Shown piece by piece: positions 7,945 to 14,775 of a stretch of 32,098 bases of DNA. The translations under genes and the position numbers were made by a program. Each line of letters opens with the position of its first letter. Within the stretch, counting starts at the first letter, position 1. The notes below the pieces were generated by a model. It was not told where the DNA came from and did no database searches. It saw nothing but the letters and a program-made list of their open reading frames with translations. Source of the stretch: Gammaproteobacteria bacterium (lineage in GTDB: Bacteria; Pseudomonadota; Gammaproteobacteria; Poriferisulfidales; Poriferisulfidaceae); NCBI GenBank assembly GCA_028819565.1, contig JAPPLD010000020.1, positions 1-32,098 of the forward strand, in the 5' to 3' direction.

Positions 7945-9258
7945 ATGAAAGCCCACCGCACCGTCCGCTACCGCCTGCATCCGGGTTCTGCACGCAAGAA
8001 CCGGCAACTGCACGGCACCGCCGGGGCCTGCCGATTCGTCTGGAATCACATGGTTGGGAAGCTCAGGGACGAGTACGAATTTGGAATCAAGCCGGATTTC
8101 CGGCATTATTCCCTGTGCAACGTGTTTACCATCATGCGGAGAGATGATGGCAACACGAAATGGTTGCAGGATTATCCGTCCAAGGTGGTCAGACTCTCTC
8201 TCCAGCCCATCGAGACGGCTTACAGGGAATTCTTCAAGGACCGCGGGACCGGCGGGAAACTGAACCGTCAACTTCCGAAGTTCCACGGCAAGTGGACGAC
8301 CACGCTTTCGTTCCCGGTAGACTATCAATCGGCAAAGATGGCAGGGGAAAGCCTGTATGTGCAGAAGGTCGGCTGGATGAAGCTGGTCGGCACCAACCCG
8401 CACCCGGACGGTGAGTTCAAGTCCGGCACGGTCAAATGCGAATGCGGCAACTGGTACGCCTACCTGGTGCACGAAGTGGACGCGCAAGTCAGCCTTCCCC
8501 ATTCCATCAAGGAAGTGGGCGTCGATCGCAACATCACCGAGGGTCGGCTGGCCGTGCTGTCGGACGGGACCAAGCATGGTGGACCGGATCTGGAGAAGAA
8601 AGTGGCTAAACGCAAACGGTACGAGCGGTCCATGGCGCGCAAGCGCGAGGTCTGGTCGAAGAATCAGAAGAATCTCTGCGGGCCGAAGCTCCAGGGCAAG
8701 TCGCGCTATCAACCCTCCAACCGGTATCTGCGGGTCCAAATCAGGCACCAACGGGCTTGCGCGGCGGAACGTTTCGCACGGAAGAACTGGGGGCACCACG
8801 TCAGCAAGGCCATCGCATCCGAATACGATGTCGCCTACGTGGAAAAGCTGAATATCCGGGGCATGACGAAATCGGCTAGGGGCACGAAAGAGAATCCCGG
8901 CAGGCACGTGAAATCGAAATCCGGCCTGAACCGTCAGATACTGGCCAGCGCATGGGGCACGCTGGAGCTGTGCTTGAACTACAAGTTGGAAGTGCGCCAT
9001 GTCAATCCTGCGTACAGCAGCCAGACCTGCCACCAGTGCGGGCATGTCGACAAGGACAGCAGGAAACGAACGGACTTCAAGTGCACCGCTTGCGGGCACG
9101 CGGACGATGCGGATGTGAACGCCGCATTGAATATCTTGGCCTTCGGGAATGGGGCTGCTGGACGTGGAGGCGGCGACACCGGCGGGGCACCCTGCCACAG
9201 TCGGCCTGGGAAGCGTCAAGAAATGGGCAAAGAATCCCTTGCGGATTTTGCTACATAA
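7945..9258 (+). CDS. tnpB: TnpB RNA-guided nuclease (IS605 OrfB family)
   Basis: This is a 437-residue TnpB. It has the N-terminal helix-turn-helix-like start (TVRYRLHP, ACRFVWNH) and a RuvC nuclease domain. The catalytic acids all seem present: Asp in VGVDRNI, Glu in VEKLNIRGM and Asp in DDADVNAALNI. The zinc finger is CHQC...CTAC. TnpB is an RNA-guided endonuclease whose guide RNA comes from the element's right end. The first motif is GVDRN rather than the usual G-I/V-D-x-G. The stop codon lies inside the right inverted repeat, so any guide-RNA scaffold must overlap the last ~150 coding bases. The ATG is 6 bases after a TATAAT, so the transcript may be leaderless or read through from outside. 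No TnpA is present. Confidence 0.93.
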   Translation: MKAHRTVRYRLHPGSARKNRQLHGTAGACRFVWNHMVGKLRDEYEFGIKPDFRHYSLCNVFTIMRRDDGNTKWLQDYPSKVVRLSLQPIETAYREFFKDRGTGGKLNRQLPKFHGKWTTTLSFPVDYQSAKMAGESLYVQKVGWMKLVGTNPHPDGEFKSGTVKCECGNWYAYLVHEVDAQVSLPHSIKEVGVDRNITEGRLAVLSDGTKHGGPDLEKKVAKRKRYERSMARKREVWSKNQKNLCGPKLQGKSRYQPSNRYLRVQIRHQRACAAERFARKNWGHHVSKAIASEYDVAYVEKLNIRGMTKSARGTKENPGRHVKSKSGLNRQILASAWGTLELCLNYKLEVRHVNPAYSSQTCHQCGHVDKDSRKRTDFKCTACGHADDADVNAALNILAFGNGAAGRGGGDTGGAPCHSRPGKRQEMGKESLADFAT

Positions 9259-9263
9259 TTCCC
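9236..9263 (-). repeat. Right terminal inverted repeat of the TnpB element
   Basis: On the plus strand it begins CCCTTGCGGATTTTGCTACA and ends ATTCCC, mirroring the left end. It includes the last codons and the TAA stop of tnpB. The direct repeat GTATATTA follows directly at 9264-9271. Confidence 0.6.
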
Positions 9264-9271
9264 GTATATTA
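9264..9271. repeat. Right copy of the 8-bp direct repeat flanking the TnpB element
   Basis: This GTATATTA matches 7900-7907. It is followed by the lptM leader, so it marks the junction with host sequence. If the element behaves like an IS605-type TnpB, bases beginning near here would form the guide of its RNA. Confidence 0.6.
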
Positions 9272-9297
9272 GGCGCGCATCGACGGGAGAGAAATTC

Positions 9298-9408
9298 ATG
9301 AGCGTTCTGCGATGGTTGTTCTTGGGCTTCGTGTTGATCGGGTCGCAGGCCGGGTGCGGGCAGATGGGACCGCTTGAGCCGCCGCCGGAGGCCGCGGCCG
9401 ACGGTTGA
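9298..9408 (+). CDS. lptM: Small LptM/YifL-type lipoprotein
   Basis: This 36-residue peptide has a short charged start (MSVLR), a hydrophobic stretch (WLFLGFVLIG), a lipobox-like SQAGC with the lipidation cysteine at position 20, then GQMGPLEPPPE. The C-G-Q-x-G-P-L-x-x-P signature is typical of LptM, a small outer-membrane lipoprotein that assists maturation of the LPS translocon LptDE. Its position just before lysA is also the usual gammaproteobacterial arrangement. The stop overlaps the lysA ATG by one base (TGATG), so translation is coupled. GGGAG lies at 9284-9288 upstream of the ATG. The TnpB element sits about 30 bases upstream and may have displaced the native promoter. Confidence 0.82.
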   Translation: MSVLRWLFLGFVLIGSQAGCGQMGPLEPPPEAAADG

Positions 9409-10658
9409 TGGAAGATTTCATTTACCAGGACGATCGGCTGCACGCCGAGTCGGTTCCGCTGGAATTGATTGCCGAGGAGCATGGCACGCCATGCTTCGTG
9501 TATTCGGCTGCCGTAATGCGGCGGCGCATCGAAGAATTGCGTGCCGCCTTCTCCGGACACTCCTGCCGCATCTGCTATGCGGTCAAGGCCAACGGGAATC
9601 TCGCGGTATTGCAGCATTTGGCGCAGTTGGGTTGCGCGTTCGACCTCGTTTCCGGGGGTGAATTGGCGCGCGTGAAGGCGGCAGGCGGCGATGTATCTGC
9701 TTCTGTCTTTTCAGGTGTCGGCAAGACCGCGGAAGAGATCCGGCAAGCTTTGGATGCGGGCATCGGAGCCTTTCACGTGGAATCGCCAAGGGAACTTGAA
9801 CGAATTTCCCGCATTGCCCAGGAAATGGGGAAGGTGGCCCCGGTTTCCCTGCGCGTCAATCCGGCGATTGAGGTGGACACGCACCCGCATATCGCGACTG
9901 GATTTCGTGGCAGCAAGTTCGGTATCCCGTGGGAGGAGGCACTGGAGACCTACCGCATGGCGAACCGTCTGGATGGGCTGGAAATCCGCGGCGTGGCCTG
10001 CCACATCGGCTCCCAGTTGATTGATGCCGAACCGATCGTCATGGCGGCGCGGCAGTTGGTGAGCCTGACGGACCAGTTGCGCGAAGAAGGGATCGAACTG
10101 GAATACGTGGATGTTGGCGGAGGCCTTGGGATTTGCTACCAAGACGAAAAGTCACCGTCTCTCGATCCCTATGCCGAGGGCTTGCGCGAGGCAATCGGAG
10201 ATCGGCCCTTGTCCCTGATCATCGAACCGGGACGATACGTGATGGGCAACGCAGGAATCCTGCTGACTTGCGTGGAATACATCAAGCACACTACCGGCGG
10301 GCACTTTGTCGTGGTGGATGCGGCCATGACCGAGTTGATGCGCCCGGCCTTGTACGGGGCCTGGCATGCCATCATGCCAGTCATCAAGGCTGAAGGGCGT
10401 GAGCGCCTGAATTGCGATGTCGTGGGGCCAGTGTGCGAAACGGCAGACTACTTGGGCCGCTCTAGAAACCTTGCGGTGGAGGAGGGCGAGTTGCTCGCAG
10501 TGTTCTCTTGCGGGGCCTACGCGGCCTCCATGGGCAGCTCCTACAATGCCCGTCCACCGGTTGCCGAGGTGATGGTCGATGGAGATCGGCATGATCTGGT
10601 TCGCCGCCGGGGAGAAGTGGACGCGTTGTATGCCGGCGAGACCCTTCGGCAAAGCTGA
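9408..10658 (+). CDS. lysA: Diaminopimelate decarboxylase
   Basis: This enzyme converts meso-diaminopimelate to L-lysine with pyridoxal phosphate, the last step of lysine synthesis. The 416-residue protein has the PLP lysine in YAVKAN (K60), HIGSQ and the GGGLGI phosphate-binding loop, EPGRY, and the C-terminal CGAY and SSYN segments that complete the active site of the neighbouring subunit. I chose the ATG at 9408, which overlaps the lptM stop, over a TTG one codon upstream. In many bacteria lysA is followed by dapF; here an unrelated exported protein comes next. Confidence 0.96.
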   Translation: MEDFIYQDDRLHAESVPLELIAEEHGTPCFVYSAAVMRRRIEELRAAFSGHSCRICYAVKANGNLAVLQHLAQLGCAFDLVSGGELARVKAAGGDVSASVFSGVGKTAEEIRQALDAGIGAFHVESPRELERISRIAQEMGKVAPVSLRVNPAIEVDTHPHIATGFRGSKFGIPWEEALETYRMANRLDGLEIRGVACHIGSQLIDAEPIVMAARQLVSLTDQLREEGIELEYVDVGGGLGICYQDEKSPSLDPYAEGLREAIGDRPLSLIIEPGRYVMGNAGILLTCVEYIKHTTGGHFVVVDAAMTELMRPALYGAWHAIMPVIKAEGRERLNCDVVGPVCETADYLGRSRNLAVEEGELLAVFSCGAYAASMGSSYNARPPVAEVMVDGDRHDLVRRRGEVDALYAGETLRQS

Positions 10659-10692
10659 GCCTGTAAAATAGGGATTTTGCGGTGAACGCCCC

Positions 10693-11535
10693 ATGCCGAA
10701 AATTTCCATGATCGCCCGTACAGTAGCTTTTCTGCTCCTGTTTTCCACCCCCTTGGCATGGGCGGAATGCTCCCGGGACGACATTCAGTTCTATCTGGAC
10801 AAGGGCTTCACGACCGAACAGGTCACCTCGCTGTGTTCGGAGCCGGCCGGTGAAAAGAAAAAGAAGTACCGCGCGTACACGGACGAATACGTGGACCGGA
10901 GCGATCAGGAGTACCAGGCCCGGATGCGAGTGGAGCGCGAAGCGGCCCTGCGCAACGCGATCGAAGCTACGGACATCCGGCTCGAAAGGGGCTACTTGTA
11001 CTATGTCCGTCCGCAGTGCGTCAGCGAGGGGGTCGAAAAGGACCGCGCTTTTGGCCTTAAGTCCTGTCCAAACATCCGCTACCGGATCAAGTTGGCGGGG
11101 CTGAAGGTTGACGAGAAAGAACATAAAAAACGATTCCTGTTTGGACAGAAGATGGTCCGGGTCACGGGGCAGATCAAACGCCAGGAGATGCCGGGCGCCT
11201 TCGCCGATATTCCGGACGAGTACTGGCGGAATGTCTTGCGTAAGAGGTTGGAGAAAGGGAATTCGACCAAGATCCCACTGCGCGATGGCGTGGACTTTCA
11301 TTTCGCGCGCAACGCGCTGAGAGACATGGTGGGGTTTGAGACCGAGCGCGCCCAGCAATTGGTTGGGCATCGGAGCGGAGCCGAAGAAGATGGCGTCTTC
11401 GATGATTTGGGCGAGATGCTTGAAAGCGGAGCCGAGAGAGAATCAGAGGGCGGATCTGACCAGCCTGCGAATGAAGGCGAAAGCGCGGCCGAAGAAGAAG
11501 GCTTGTTCGATGTCTTGGACGAGATGTTCAACTGA
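10693..11535 (+). CDS. Exported protein of unknown function with a duplicated acidic C-terminal motif
   Basis: This 280-residue protein begins with a Sec signal peptide: basic start, a hydrophobic run VAFLLLFS, and cleavage likely after AWA before ECS. The mature part begins CSRDDIQFYLDKGFTTEQV and then TSLC, so two cysteines flank a short helical segment; I do not know its role. A basic, helical central region follows, with another Cys pair (PQC, KSC). The tail is very acidic and carries two copies of one short motif: EEDGVFDDLGEML (~233-245) and EEEGLFDVLDEMF (~267-279), the second at the very C-terminus. I do not recognise a family. It probably acts in the periplasm. It may be co-transcribed with lysA, 34 bases upstream, or have its own promoter (AT-rich gap at 10660-10680). 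Confidence 0.75.
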   Translation: MPKISMIARTVAFLLLFSTPLAWAECSRDDIQFYLDKGFTTEQVTSLCSEPAGEKKKKYRAYTDEYVDRSDQEYQARMRVEREAALRNAIEATDIRLERGYLYYVRPQCVSEGVEKDRAFGLKSCPNIRYRIKLAGLKVDEKEHKKRFLFGQKMVRVTGQIKRQEMPGAFADIPDEYWRNVLRKRLEKGNSTKIPLRDGVDFHFARNALRDMVGFETERAQQLVGHRSGAEEDGVFDDLGEMLESGAERESEGGSDQPANEGESAAEEEGLFDVLDEMFN

Positions 11536-11553
11536 TTGTAAAGAGGCTGAAGT

Positions 11554-11576
11554 AGCCCGCGCAAAGATTTCTTGCG
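11554..11576 (+). terminator. Weak hairpin after the exported-protein gene
   Basis: The arms CCCGC and GCGGG flank a 13-base AT-rich loop just after the stop of the exported-protein gene. There is no T-run after it, so any terminator would be weak or Rho-assisted. It separates that gene from the aprBA leader. Confidence 0.35.
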
Positions 11577-11635
11577 GGTTGAAAAGAACTGTAATCACAC
11601 AACCTTGATTGATTTGACTCATTAGCCTTTTCAAG

Positions 11636-11650
11636 TTGACAGGACGTCAA
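11636..11650 (+). promoter_or_regulatory. Inverted repeat TTGAC-N5-GTCAA in the aprB leader
   Basis: A perfect 5-bp inverted repeat with a 5-base spacer lies 27 bases before the aprB ATG. Its left arm with the following A reads TTGACA, a consensus -35, but no good -10 follows at 16-18 bases. It may be an operator or half of an unusual promoter. No regulator gene is adjacent. Confidence 0.35.
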
Positions 11651-11676
11651 TAGAACAGACAACCAAGGGGTAATTA

Positions 11677-12141
11677 ATGCCGACTTTCGTACGCACCGAC
11701 AAATGCGATGGATGCCAGAGCCAGGAGAAGCCGGCCTGCATGTACATTTGCCCCCACGATCTGATGTATCTGGACAAGAACGGTTCCAAGACCGGCCATG
11801 CCATGAAGGCATACAACCAGGAGCCCGAACAATGCTGGGAGTGCTATGCCTGCGTCAAGATCTGTCCGCAACAGGCGATCGAATGCCGCCACTATGCGGA
11901 TGTCGTTCCGCTGGGTGCTTCGGTGCAGCCACTGCGCGGGACCGATTCCATCCTGTGGACCATCAAGTTCCGTAATGGCACCACGAAGCGCTTCAAGTTC
12001 CCGGTCCGCACGACGCCGGAAGGTTCGGCCGACCCATACGGTGGCGAGAACGAGGCGGTGATATCGGAAGGCAAGGACCACAGCACGCTGTTCACTAAAA
12101 GGACGCACAGTTGCGACATGTCGCAGTTCGTAACCAGTTGA
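11677..12141 (+). CDS. aprB: Adenylylsulfate reductase, beta subunit
   Basis: This is the iron-sulfur subunit of APS reductase, 154 residues. Two cysteine clusters, CDGCQSQEKPACMYICP and CWECYACVKICP, bind two [4Fe-4S] clusters that carry electrons between the partner's FAD and a membrane complex. The C-terminal tail is the part that wraps AprA in known structures. In sulfur oxidisers the enzyme runs in reverse, oxidising sulfite plus AMP to APS. aprA starts 15 bases downstream, so the two form an operon. The ribosome binding site is an AAGGGG run before the ATG. No aprM, qmoABC or sat gene is visible next to it, so the electron acceptor and ATP sulfurylase must be encoded elsewhere. Confidence 0.96.
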   Translation: MPTFVRTDKCDGCQSQEKPACMYICPHDLMYLDKNGSKTGHAMKAYNQEPEQCWECYACVKICPQQAIECRHYADVVPLGASVQPLRGTDSILWTIKFRNGTTKRFKFPVRTTPEGSADPYGGENEAVISEGKDHSTLFTKRTHSCDMSQFVTS

Positions 12142-12156
12142 TCGGATTGCAGGATC

Positions 12157-14124
12157 ATGGGAGAGTTTGGAAGCCCTGAAATCGTAGAAGAAGAGGTTGA
12201 TATTCTCATCATCGGCGGTGGCATGGCTTGCTGTGGCGCAGCATTCGAGATATCGCGCTGGGTGGAAAAGGCCCGCGAAGAAGGGACTGACCTCAAGGTC
12301 AAACTGGTCGACAAGGCGGCAATCAGTCGCTCTGGCGCCGTCGCACAGGGCCTGTCCGCAATCAACACCTACATGGGCGAGAACGATCCGTCGGACTATG
12401 TCCGCTACGTTCGTGGCGACCTGATGGGCATCGTGCGCGAGGATCTCGTATACGACGTCGGCCGGCACGTCGACGACTCGGTGTACAACTTTGAGAAATG
12501 GGGCCTTCCGATCTGGAAGCAGCGCGGGGACGAAGGCAAGTCGCTGGTCGACGGCGGCAAGCCGGTCCGCACCGGACGTTGGCAGATCATGATCAACGGC
12601 GAGTCCTACAAGTGGATCGTGGCTGAGGCTGCCAAGAAGGCCCTGGGCACCGAGAATATCGAGGAACACGTTTTCATCGTGCGCTTGATCACCGACAAGA
12701 ACGATCCGAACCGGGTAGCTGGCGCGGCAGGCTTCAGTGTTCGCGACAACCGTCTCGTCGTCTACCGCTTCAAGTGCTGTCTGCTGGCCTGCGGCGGTGC
12801 CGTCAACGTGTTTCGCCCGCGTTCCGTGGGCGAGGGCACTGGACGGGCCTGGTACCCGGTGTGGAACGCCGGCTCCACCTACTCGATCGCGGCCGAATGT
12901 GGCGCGGAATTAACCATGATGGAAAACCGCTTCGTGCCTGCCCGCTTCAAGGACGGCTACGGTCCGGTGGGTGCTTGGTTCCTGTTGTTCAAGGCCAAGT
13001 CCATGAATGCGCTCGGCGAGAATTATCAGGCCAAGAATGTCGAGGATCTCAAGACTTACGGCTACGACGCCTACGCCAAGGGCCCCAAAATCGGGACCTG
13101 CCTGCGCAATCACATGATGATGAAGGAGTTGAAGGAAGGCCGCGGCCCGATCTTCATTGATACTCCTTCCGCGATGGCGCAGTTGGCGGCGAACATGACG
13201 CCGGAGGAGATCAAACATCTTGAGGCCGAGGCCTGGGAGGATTTCCTCGACATGACCATCGCCCAATGCGGTGTCTGGGCTGGCGAGAACATTGAACCGG
13301 ACAAGGAAATGTCCGAGATCATGCCGACCGAACCCTATTTGCTGGGCTCGCATGCCGGCTGTGCTGGCATCTGGGTGTCCGGCCCCGAGGATATCCCGGG
13401 AACCCCCGACCATTACCACTGGGGCTACAACCGGATGACCACCGTGGCGGGCCTGTTTACTGCCGGGGATGGCGTGGGCGCTTCCGGGCACAAGTTTTCC
13501 AGCGGTTCGCACAGCGAAGGGCGAATCGCGGCCAAGGCCATGGTGCAGTACGTGCTTGACCACCCGGATCTCAAGCCTGAACTGGGACGCCCGGTGGAGG
13601 ACATCGTGGAAGAACTCTACCGTCCGGTGCGCAACTTCCTCGAACACAAGGACTACACCACGGCGATCGACGTCAACCCGAACTACATCACGCCGAAGAT
13701 GTTCCAGTTCCGCCTGCAGAAAATCATGGACGAGTACGTGGCCGGCGTCTCGACCCTGTACCAGACCAACAAGATGATGCTGGAACTGGCCGAGAAGAAG
13801 CTGGAAATGCTACGCGAGGACTCGCTGAAAATGCGGGCGAAGGATCTGCACGAACTTCTGCGGGCCTGGGAGAACTACCACCGCCTGATCGCAGCGTTCG
13901 CGCACATGAAGCACATCCAGTTCCGTGAGGAGACCCGCTATCCAGGCTATTACTACCGGGCGGACCACATGGACATCGACGACGAAAACTGGAAATGTTT
14001 CGTCAACTCGAAGTTTGATCGGCATACCGGAGAGTGGTCCCTGCGAAAAGTCCCGTATGTGCAATTGATCAAGGTGTCTGAGGACGAGCCGGCCGGAATG
14101 TCCCGCCCTGGCAGCGACTGCTGA
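12157..14124 (+). CDS. aprA: Adenylylsulfate reductase, alpha subunit
   Basis: This is the FAD-containing catalytic subunit, 655 residues, full length for the family. It belongs to the fumarate reductase/succinate dehydrogenase flavoprotein superfamily. The Rossmann FAD motif DILIIGGGMACCGAAFEI is at ~15-32, the substrate-side segment SRSGAVAQGLSAIN at ~58-71, and the C-terminal FAD-binding GHKFSSGSHSEGR at ~445. With AprB it interconverts APS and sulfite plus AMP in the cytoplasm. Its presence without assimilatory genes indicates dissimilatory sulfur metabolism, and the gammaproteobacterial context argues for sulfur oxidation rather than sulfate reduction. A T-rich hairpin terminator follows 14 bases after the stop, so the operon is just aprBA. 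Confidence 0.97.
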   Translation: MGEFGSPEIVEEEVDILIIGGGMACCGAAFEISRWVEKAREEGTDLKVKLVDKAAISRSGAVAQGLSAINTYMGENDPSDYVRYVRGDLMGIVREDLVYDVGRHVDDSVYNFEKWGLPIWKQRGDEGKSLVDGGKPVRTGRWQIMINGESYKWIVAEAAKKALGTENIEEHVFIVRLITDKNDPNRVAGAAGFSVRDNRLVVYRFKCCLLACGGAVNVFRPRSVGEGTGRAWYPVWNAGSTYSIAAECGAELTMMENRFVPARFKDGYGPVGAWFLLFKAKSMNALGENYQAKNVEDLKTYGYDAYAKGPKIGTCLRNHMMMKELKEGRGPIFIDTPSAMAQLAANMTPEEIKHLEAEAWEDFLDMTIAQCGVWAGENIEPDKEMSEIMPTEPYLLGSHAGCAGIWVSGPEDIPGTPDHYHWGYNRMTTVAGLFTAGDGVGASGHKFSSGSHSEGRIAAKAMVQYVLDHPDLKPELGRPVEDIVEELYRPVRNFLEHKDYTTAIDVNPNYITPKMFQFRLQKIMDEYVAGVSTLYQTNKMMLELAEKKLEMLREDSLKMRAKDLHELLRAWENYHRLIAAFAHMKHIQFREETRYPGYYYRADHMDIDDENWKCFVNSKFDRHTGEWSLRKVPYVQLIKVSEDEPAGMSRPGSDC

Positions 14125-14136
14125 CGTTTTACGCTT

Positions 14137-14171
14137 GGGAAGGGCACTTGGCTTCCTTCCTTTTTTCTTTT
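14137..14171 (+). terminator. Rho-independent terminator of aprBA
   Basis: The stem GGAAG/CTTCC with a nine-base loop is followed by TTCCTTTTTTCTTTT. The position, just after the aprA stop and before bolA, fits a factor-independent terminator closing the aprBA operon. Confidence 0.7.
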
Positions 14172-14188
14172 AAGCGACAATCCCATCC

Positions 14189-14518
14189 ATGGACATGCGG
14201 CAGAACATCACGGACAAGTTGCAGGCGCAACTGGCGCCGGCGTACCTGAATGTGGAGGATGAAAGCCACATGCACAACGTCCCGCCAGGGGCGCAATCGC
14301 ATTTCAAGGTGACGGTAGTCGCGGCGGAGTTCTCTGGGCAGTCGCTGGTGAACCGGCACCGGCGGGTAAACCGGATCCTGGCCGAGGAACTGGCCGGGCC
14401 GGTGCATGCGCTGGCCCTGCATACCCTAAGCGAAGAGGAATGGCAGGCCAAGCCGGACGTGCCGGACAGCCCGCCGTGTCGCGGAGGCTCGAAGGTTCAG
14501 CCCAAGTCGCCGACCTGA
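14189..14518 (+). CDS. bolA: BolA-family protein
   Basis: This 109-residue protein matches the BolA fold. HMHNVPPGAQSHFKVTVV, the F-x-G loop, LVNRHRRVN and VHALALHTLSEEEW fit the conserved histidine and RHR segments of the family. BolA proteins pair with monothiol glutaredoxins to bind [2Fe-2S] clusters and affect iron metabolism and stress morphology. The C-terminal tail after residue ~92 is unconserved. The ATG at 14189 has a weak ribosome binding site; a second ATG two codons later is also possible. The gene's last 22 bases overlap the convergent cupin-like gene. It sits alone after the aprBA terminator, with no glutaredoxin nearby. Confidence 0.88.
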   Translation: MDMRQNITDKLQAQLAPAYLNVEDESHMHNVPPGAQSHFKVTVVAAEFSGQSLVNRHRRVNRILAEELAGPVHALALHTLSEEEWQAKPDVPDSPPCRGGSKVQPKSPT

Positions 14519-14775
14519 CGGAACCCGCTGACCGACTCCAGAACCTCAATCTCGCAGACTGCGCCAGGTTCCAGGGCAAACCAGTCGCCGCCGCGCAACT
14601 CGATGGAGGGTTGCCCCTCGGCGTGAATCTTAAGGCGACCGTCAAACAGCACATATTCCTCGTACGTGACCGCCTTTCTCGCGGTTCGGCCGACCGGGGC
14701 ATTCCACTCCGGCCAATCCTCCACCGCCCAGACTTCAAGTTTTCCGGGTGGAACCCGCTGTTCGTACCGGATCAT
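14497..14775 (-). CDS. Small cupin-like protein
   Basis: This 92-residue protein is rich in beta strands with a cupin pattern: YEEYVLFDGRLKIHAEG, then SIELRGGDWFALEPGAVCEIEVLE. The G-D-x-x-x-x-x-P-G turn is the usual mark of the second cupin motif. The histidines that normally bind metal are mostly absent, so it may be a binding or structural cupin rather than an enzyme. Its ATG overlaps the stop of the TPR gene (ATGA), so it is the last gene of the long leftward cluster. Function unknown. Confidence 0.7.
   Translation of the reverse strand: MIRYEQRVPPGKLEVWAVEDWPEWNAPVGRTARKAVTYEEYVLFDGRLKIHAEGQPSIELRGGDWFALEPGAVCEIEVLESVSGFRQVGDLG

Larger units (their letters stand above)
7908..9263 (+). 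mobile_element. TnpB-only mobile element with inverted-repeat ends
   Basis: This 1356-bp unit contains a single gene, tnpB, which fills nearly all of it. The left end (7908-7932) and right end (9236-9263) are imperfect inverted repeats. Both read inward as GGGAA, then an ATGTAGCAAAATC-like core, then GCAA and a G-rich end, with a 3-base gap and one or two mismatches. An 8-bp direct repeat GTATATTA lies immediately outside each end. IS200/IS605 elements normally lack both terminal inverted repeats and target duplications. This arrangement suggests a unit moved in trans by a DDE-type transposase; 8-bp duplications are known for the IS6 and ISL3 families, among others. No transposase other than TnpB is present. 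Confidence 0.65.

Noticed and set aside
7864-9219. 451-codon open frame antisense to tnpB
   Set aside because: It has no family resemblance and is rich in low-information residues typical of GC-rich antisense frames; tnpB on the other strand has clear catalytic motifs.
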